Below are positions 59,118 through 64,000 of a DNA stretch of 64,000 nt, piece after piece. The stretch's first letter is position 1, and every line of letters begins with the position of its first letter. Made by a program: the position numbers and the translations under genes. This stretch comes from Torymus aiolomorphi (Eukaryota; Arthropoda; Insecta; Hymenoptera; Torymidae): the NCBI GenBank assembly GCA_036365515.1, contig CM070874.1:62267583-62331582 (forward strand), in the 5' to 3' direction. A model generated the notes under the pieces. That model worked only from the letters and a program-made list of their open reading frames with translations. It was not told the origin of the DNA and ran no database searches.

Positions 59118-60221
59118 TTTGGAGCTGATACATGGAGCCGTTCTCGAGAAGTTACAATTTGAAAAAGAGGTCGAAAAATTTTTAACCTCAAATATTTCTG
59201 GAATTTCTGGACTAATCATTTTGCCCAAAGAACTTGACCGCGAGGTATCCAAAATCTACCTTTACAAGAAATTTCGAAGCGATTAAGTCAATTTTACTCC
59301 CGTAATCGTTGGACTTACAAAACTCATTTTTTTTATATTTCAATTTTTTTTCTTAAAAACTAGTCGACAAAATGGATTAAAATTTTTACAGATATAGCTA
59401 TTTATATTCTACATTATCATGATTTTTTTCAAAAAAATTGACCGTTTAGATATTGATAGTTTAGAAGTTATAAGCTTTAAAAAAAAAAAAAAAACACGTT
59501 TTTGTTAATAACAAAAGAACCGTGAGAGCTAGAAAAATTTTTGTTTTTAAAAAATATAGGTATTTTAATGCCCTTTCGAATGCTATCCATTCGATTCAAA
59601 TATCTCGATCTTATCGTTAAAGAAAAACAAAAATCAATTTTCAGAAAATCGAAAATTCGAAATAAATCAAAAACGCATAGGCGAATCAAAAAACGAATTT
59701 TTGACCCGCCATCACACAAAAAAAAACAAAAAAAATGAGACCTATCCGGTTAAAATAGATCGGTTAGAAGCTAAGATCCAGGCGCGCGCGCGCGCACGCA
59801 CGCACGCACGCACACGCACACACACACACTAACACCTCGAAAAACAATTATAACATGTTTTTACAACAACTCAAAAAATTACTATCGCAAAGCTTCCTCT
59901 AGAAGGAAGCAAATACATTTATCAATTCTTCTTGAAGAAGGAACCATATAAAAGTATAAATTAATAAAAATATTAATGAATAGTAAGTAAAAAGCGCTGC
60001 CAATTCATTGACACGTAGCTTCCTGAAACTAATTTATCAATTCCTTTTTTTATTTTTTATAAAATAATTTTTTTCCCAAAAACAAATGAAGAAACTTTAT
60101 TGAAATGTTAACCAAATATAGTTTTTAATAAGTGTAGGGGAGTCAATAATATCAAAATTGGAAAATTTTCAAAACCTGCAAAGTTATATCCAATTGTTTA
60201 CAAAATTCAGTGTCAAATCTA

Positions 60222-60940
60222 CACGGAGAGAAATTTTAGAGTAAAAATTACCAAGGTGCCTTGGTAGCGCATGGATGGACTGTCAAAGCCGTGATATTCC
60301 CAGGTTTCTAATACAATTTATAAGTTTCCCAGGAAAAACTACCATAACCACTTAAACAAAATACCAAATTATCGGAATAAAAATTACCAGACACACTGGT
60401 AAAAATTGAGATCTAGTCATTTTTACAAGGTGACCTAAGAATTTTTACTAAGAAAACTGATAAATTTTACCAAATAACCTGGTATTTGTGTACTCGCGCA
60501 TGCGCACTGCGCATTATTGTGTTTCAGAAGATTGATACTAGAGGCGTGCGCGACGTTAAAATGAAAACAATACACATATTTTCAGTAATTAATAACGGCG
60601 ATTCAAATGACTGTTGGTAACAGCTTCCGTGGCGCAGTCGGTAGAACGTCGGACTTTCAACCCAAAGATCGTCGGATCGAATCCCGCTTCCGTAAAAATT
60701 TTTTTTCAGTTTAATGTTTTTTCATCCTTGTTTCTGTTTCTATTTCTATATTAAAATACTATATATCTATCAATATGGATAAAAAAAGTTAATTTTTAAA
60801 ATTTAAATTAACTAAAAAAAAATTTTACCAAGGCACTTTGGTAAAAAGTTTGAAATTGTCAGTCTGTCCATCCATTACCATAGAAACTGGTAATTTTGTC
60901 TGGAATATTTGTAGTTTTCACTACAAAATTTCTCTCCGTG
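60222..60940 (+). mobile_element. 719-bp TIR element carrying a tRNA-like unit (copy 2)
   Basis: Same TIR (CACGGAGAGAAATTTT) and same length as copy 1, inverted in orientation, flanked by TA (60,220-60,221 and 60,941-60,942). It sits in the loop of a foldback element. Internal sequence matches copy 1 nearly throughout, including the tRNA-like unit and the GTGTACTCGCGCATGCGCAC stretch. Confidence 0.9.
60623..60693 (+). tRNA. tRNA-Glu-like unit (loop CTTTCAA, anticodon UUC), acceptor unpaired
   Basis: Identical to the unit at 58,077-58,147 except that the loop reads CTTTCAA (UUC, also Glu). The A box TGGCGCAGTCGG (60,630-60,641) and B box GGATCGAATCC (60,674-60,684) are intact. Eight T follow at 60,699-60,706, a Pol III terminator. 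The 5' and 3' ends are both GCTTCCGT in the same direction, so the acceptor stem cannot close. Pol III transcription is plausible; charging is not. Confidence 0.6.
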
Positions 60941-61006
60941 TACAAACAATTGGATATAACTTCGCAGGTTTTGAAAATTTTCCAATTTTGATATCGTTGA
61001 CTCCCC

Positions 61007-62280
61007 CTGAAATTGAACAAGGAAGAAAATGAGATCTTGCAAATTAAAATTGAATGAAAAACAAAAAAGATTATCATTACCAATTGAATTTTTTTTTAAT
61101 GGACAAAATCTACTTTTGCAACATTGAAAATTTTCTAAAAAAAATTTTTTCCGTTATGTTAAGAACCCTGTTTCCTGTCATATCAGTTTGCAGATTGTAA
61201 TGTGTGAATTAATCTTTGTAAAAAATGTTGATAGCTTAAGGTCTACTAGGCTGTCCAAGCCACCGTAAGTCTTGGCAGTTGAGGAGAATATACTCTTATA
61301 TTTTTATTTGGATAAATTATGATGATTAGTTACCTTTTCCTCGATGTGGGTTCTCGAAATGAAATAACCAAGATTTGAAACACTTCTAAATTATTTATTG
61401 ATAAAAGATCTATTCCGTAGATTAACTTAGGCTCGCATTGGCCTGTACAAAAATGGCTTCTCCTATTGTCGTCCGGAGTGTTACGGAGTTCGCGGACTGG
61501 CGCGAGATACTAACTTGTGCAGGTAATTTCCGCTTATTTTATAGCACTGTTAAATTAGGTTAAAGATAATCTTGACACTGAGTCGAGAACATCTTTTTAA
61601 ACAAATTAAGTAAACAATTAAACATAAGCCGCTTGATTTCAAATTGATAAGTGCTGAATGTAGACAAAATGACGGCGCGCGTATGCTTTCGCGAAGTTGG
61701 TGGCTGGTTACGTTACGCGCACTGAAAAAACGGCGGCTGAAACGTTCTGCTTTCTTAAGTGAACACGTTCCCAACGTAGTCAACGGTTGTGTTTTTTCCG
61801 TACAATGTTTCTGCTAACGTTTTTTCAGTGCGGTTGCGTTGTCGAAATGCTGTATCATTTAAATACGCAATCACAAAATTGTGTGGATCAGTAAATTATA
61901 CTTATAGAAATGTCAATATCAAATATAATTAGAGAAATACGTCACGGACGTAACAGCTGAAACAACTAATTATAAGACGCTTGAAAGCATTTTGTTTAGC
62001 ATTATAATTAATAAGCTATTAATAACTAAATATTTTATATTCAGTTATTGAAAACTTTTTGATATAACAGAAATATGTAATTATATAATTTTTTATGTAT
62101 GCCGTATACAGAAAATGAGTAAAACAGAAACTGGAATGATCCGCTCTTGATTATTACAATATTATAATATTGAATTTTAAACATATTTATTATTTTTAAA
62201 TAGTAAAACTATTTTTAGTAGTTATTATTATACTGTAAATAATGTTGAATGACTGAGGATGGACATACAAGTAGCATGAG
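61007..62280. other. Spacer with a small MITE
   Basis: AT-rich apart from a GC-richer patch at 61,430-61,520 and the element at 61,720-61,830. No gene recognised. Confidence 0.4.
61720..61830. mobile_element. 111-bp MITE, CACTGAAAAAAC ends
   Basis: CACTGAAAAAACGGCGGCTG at the left and AACGTTTTTTCAGTG at the right form inverted termini. Inner ACGTTCTGCTT and CGTTGG segments pair loosely. CG is present on both flanks, so a target duplication is unclear. The ends resemble the CACTGA family seen at 9,969 and 10,577. Confidence 0.7.
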
Positions 62281-62289
62281 CAAAAGTAT

Positions 62290-62598
62290 TTGACTTCCGT
62301 AATAGTTTTTAACATCGAATATGATATATGTCATAACATCAGTTTGATGCAATTTCATGCTTTCTGGTATGGAGTTCTATCGCATAGTAGATATTTTGTA
62401 AAAAAGAAGCAACAGTTTAGCGAAAGTGTATCAGAAAATGTTCAGAGTATGTACAACAGACGAGATAGTTTAAAAAAAAGAAGAAATGATTCTACTGTTG
62501 CAGATGCTAGAAAATCAAAGAAACAGAAAAAGAAGTATGGACAGAAATCTACATCTAAGGCTAATACGACTCCAGATTATTTACCAGGTATGCATTGA
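62290..62598 (+). other. Short Lys/Arg-rich frame, possible coding remnant
   Basis: The last ~65 codons are unusually hydrophilic and Lys/Ser-rich (KKKQQFSESVSENVQ, KKRRNDSTVADARKSKKQKK) and end PDYLPGMH. That is reminiscent of the basic tails of Mutator-like transposases (compare YEPGSY at the end of the one at 29,990), but the similarity is slight. The N-terminal half is not protein-like. It may be a 3' exon or fragment of a transposon. Confidence 0.3.
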
Positions 62599-62632
62599 AT
62601 TGTAAGTTTTTATCCTTTTAACATATTTTTTG

Positions 62633-63910
62633 CTTCCTCCTAGAGGAAGCTTTGAAATAATAAAATTTTAAGTTTCATTAAATCGCTCTAGAAACACGAA
62701 TAGAGGTGACAGAAGTTTGAATCACATGATTTTAGAAAATGTCTTTATGGATGTGTGTGTGCGTGTGTATGTACGTATACCGTTTTATCTCAGGATCTAT
62801 TCGATCGATTTTAACCGGAAAGGTCACATTTTTTTGTTTTTCTTATGTAAATGGGGGAAGGAAATCCTCTTTTTGATTCGCCGATGCGTTTTTGTTTTAT
62901 TTCAAATTTTCGATTTTCGCAAAATTCATTTTTGCGTTTTTTTAATGATAACATTGAGATATTTGAATCGGACAGATAGAATTCGAAAGAGCATAAAAAA
63001 CCTATATTTTACAAAAAAAAAAATTACATTAGCTATTGCGGTTCTTTTATTATTAACAAAAACGTATTTTTTTTAAAAAGCTTTTAACTCCAAAAATCAA
63101 CGGTCAATGTTTTTAAAAGATCATGATAACGCAGAATATAAATAGCTATAATCTGTAAAAATTTGAAGCCTTTCTGTCGACTAGTTTTTGAGAAAAAAAT
63201 TAAAAACTGAAAAAAATTCTATTTGAATGAAGCAAGTTTACTTTTCTAAAATTGACTTAATCGCTTTGAAATTCCTTGTAGAGGCAGATTTTGGATAGCT
63301 CTTTGGGCTAAATGTTTATTGACTGTTAAGTTCTTTGGGCTAAATGTTTGGTCAATAAATTTCAGAGATATTTGAGGTTAAAATTTTTTTCACCTTCTTT
63401 TCGAATCGTAATTTCTCAAGAATGGTTCGATGAATCAGCTCCAAATTTATAGACAATTTTGGGTGTGATATACATAATAAATGAGCGAGTTTTCATCAAA
63501 ATCGTTCGATTACTTTTTGAGATATTGTATATTTAAAATTTTCGTATTTTGCAAAGGCATTTTCTTTGTCGCATGATAACTAGAGAAAAAAAATTGGATT
63601 AGTCATGTTGAAATATTGTAGAGATATAGAATTTATATGTTTATCGTATAAGTCCTTTAGGTAAAAGAATTGTCTCATAATTTTTAGAGATTTTTAAGGT
63701 TAAAATTTTTTTACCTATTTATCAAAATCGTAATTTCTCAATGACGACTTAATGTATCAGTTTGAAATTTATAGACTATTTTGTATGCGATATGGGTAAT
63801 ACCTATTTAAAATTTCTTCCAGATAATATGGTTAGTTTTTGAGATATTTGATATTTAAAATTTGGGTATTTCTGGAAATGACTTTCTATGTAGCACAATA
63901 ACTAGGGCCG
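62633..63910 (+). repeat. Copy F of the GCTTCC-head family, longest undisturbed copy
   Basis: Starts GCTTCCTCCTAGAGGAAGC, then TTTGAAATAATAAAATTTT, a short TG/TA run (about 62,755-62,780), and the blocks CGATCGATTTTAACCGG and GATTCGCCGATGCGTTTTTG. It ends with at least two and a half tail modules (from about 63,180, 63,400 and 63,640) containing TTTCAGAGATATTTGAGGTT-type and GTAATTTCTCAA-type motifs. It fades near 63,910. It is useful as the reference copy for the family. Confidence 0.72.
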
Positions 63911-64000
63911 AATCCATCTCAAATCAGGTGTCCCGCGTATGCCTATGTCACCGATCATTTTGGGATAAAAGTATTTATGTTCTTCTCCAAAAATTATTTA

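Larger units (their letters stand above)
57605..59905 (-). repeat. Copy E of the GCTTCC-head family with two nested insertions
   Basis: On the minus strand it starts at GCTTCCTTCTAGAGGAAGC (about 59,890-59,909), passes a CG/CA tract (59,783-59,828) and the common block with ATTCGCC and TTTTTGATTTATTTCGAA. It then runs through three ~300-bp modules with AAATATCT and GAGAAATTACGATTT motifs. A 157-bp MITE (58,961-59,117) and a 719-bp tRNA-bearing element (57,831-58,549) are inserted; removing them restores the module sequence. Confidence 0.75.
60137..61006. mobile_element. Foldback element (GGGGAGTCAA ends) hosting the second tRNA element
   Basis: The left arm (60,137-60,203; GGGGAGTCAATAATATCAAA to CCAATTGTTTACAAA) is repeated in reverse complement at 60,941-61,006. 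Removing the 719-bp insert leaves a ~150-bp near-perfect hairpin whose loop is TTCAGTGTCAAATCTA. Confidence 0.82.

Overview
This looks like a eukaryotic, almost certainly insect, genomic window. The evidence is spliced genes with short GT-AG introns, long CA/TG, TA and GA/CT microsatellites, an AT-rich background broken by GC-rich CpG-rich islands, and a dense load of arthropod-type transposons. A hymenopteran, perhaps a parasitoid wasp, is my best guess from overall texture, but nothing here proves it. I find only one confident host gene: a two-coding-exon alpha/beta serine hydrolase of the kraken/SERHL type on the minus strand at 49,084-50,141.

1-20.4 kb: no convincing gene. AT-rich DNA alternates with GC-rich islands of about 0.3-1 kb, often carrying GA/CT or CA microsatellites. 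They could be regulatory elements of a distant gene, or intron sequence. A few small TA-flanked inverted-repeat elements (MITEs) lie at 9.97-10.7 kb.

20.4-28.6 kb: a 3.85-kb Tigger/pogo element with TA target duplication, terminal inverted repeats (TIRs) and a four-exon transposase gene broken by one stop and one frameshift; a (TA)n-T-G tract; and a 5'-truncated non-LTR retrotransposon on the minus strand.

28.6-36.4 kb: a Russian-doll nest. A Penelope-like retroelement (RT plus GIY-YIG, minus strand) is split by a 3.57-kb Mutator-type transposon bounded by TTAA. That transposon carries a Harbinger-type MITE. The Penelope element is split a second time by a foldback-plus-hairpin composite, which itself contains a 1.54-kb hAT-type element with a perfect 8-bp target duplication and an inner MITE.

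36.4-48.6 kb: (TA)n tracts, a small Asn-rich coding remnant, hairpins with GCGNAGC-type centres, an intact Tc1/mariner-superfamily transposon of DD41D type with long internally repeated termini, and a dispersed repeat family whose head is a GCTTCC palindrome plus a TG microsatellite and whose body is divergent ~300-bp modules. Several foldback/hairpin insertions interrupt that family.

48.6-64 kb: the serine hydrolase gene, more MITEs and minisatellites, a 340-bp perfect-type palindrome, and two 719-bp TA-flanked TIR elements in opposite orientation. Each of these carries a tRNA-Glu-like unit with intact A and B boxes and a T-run terminator but an acceptor stem that cannot pair. They are the most unusual objects here, together with the composite foldback/GCGNAGC-hairpin family.
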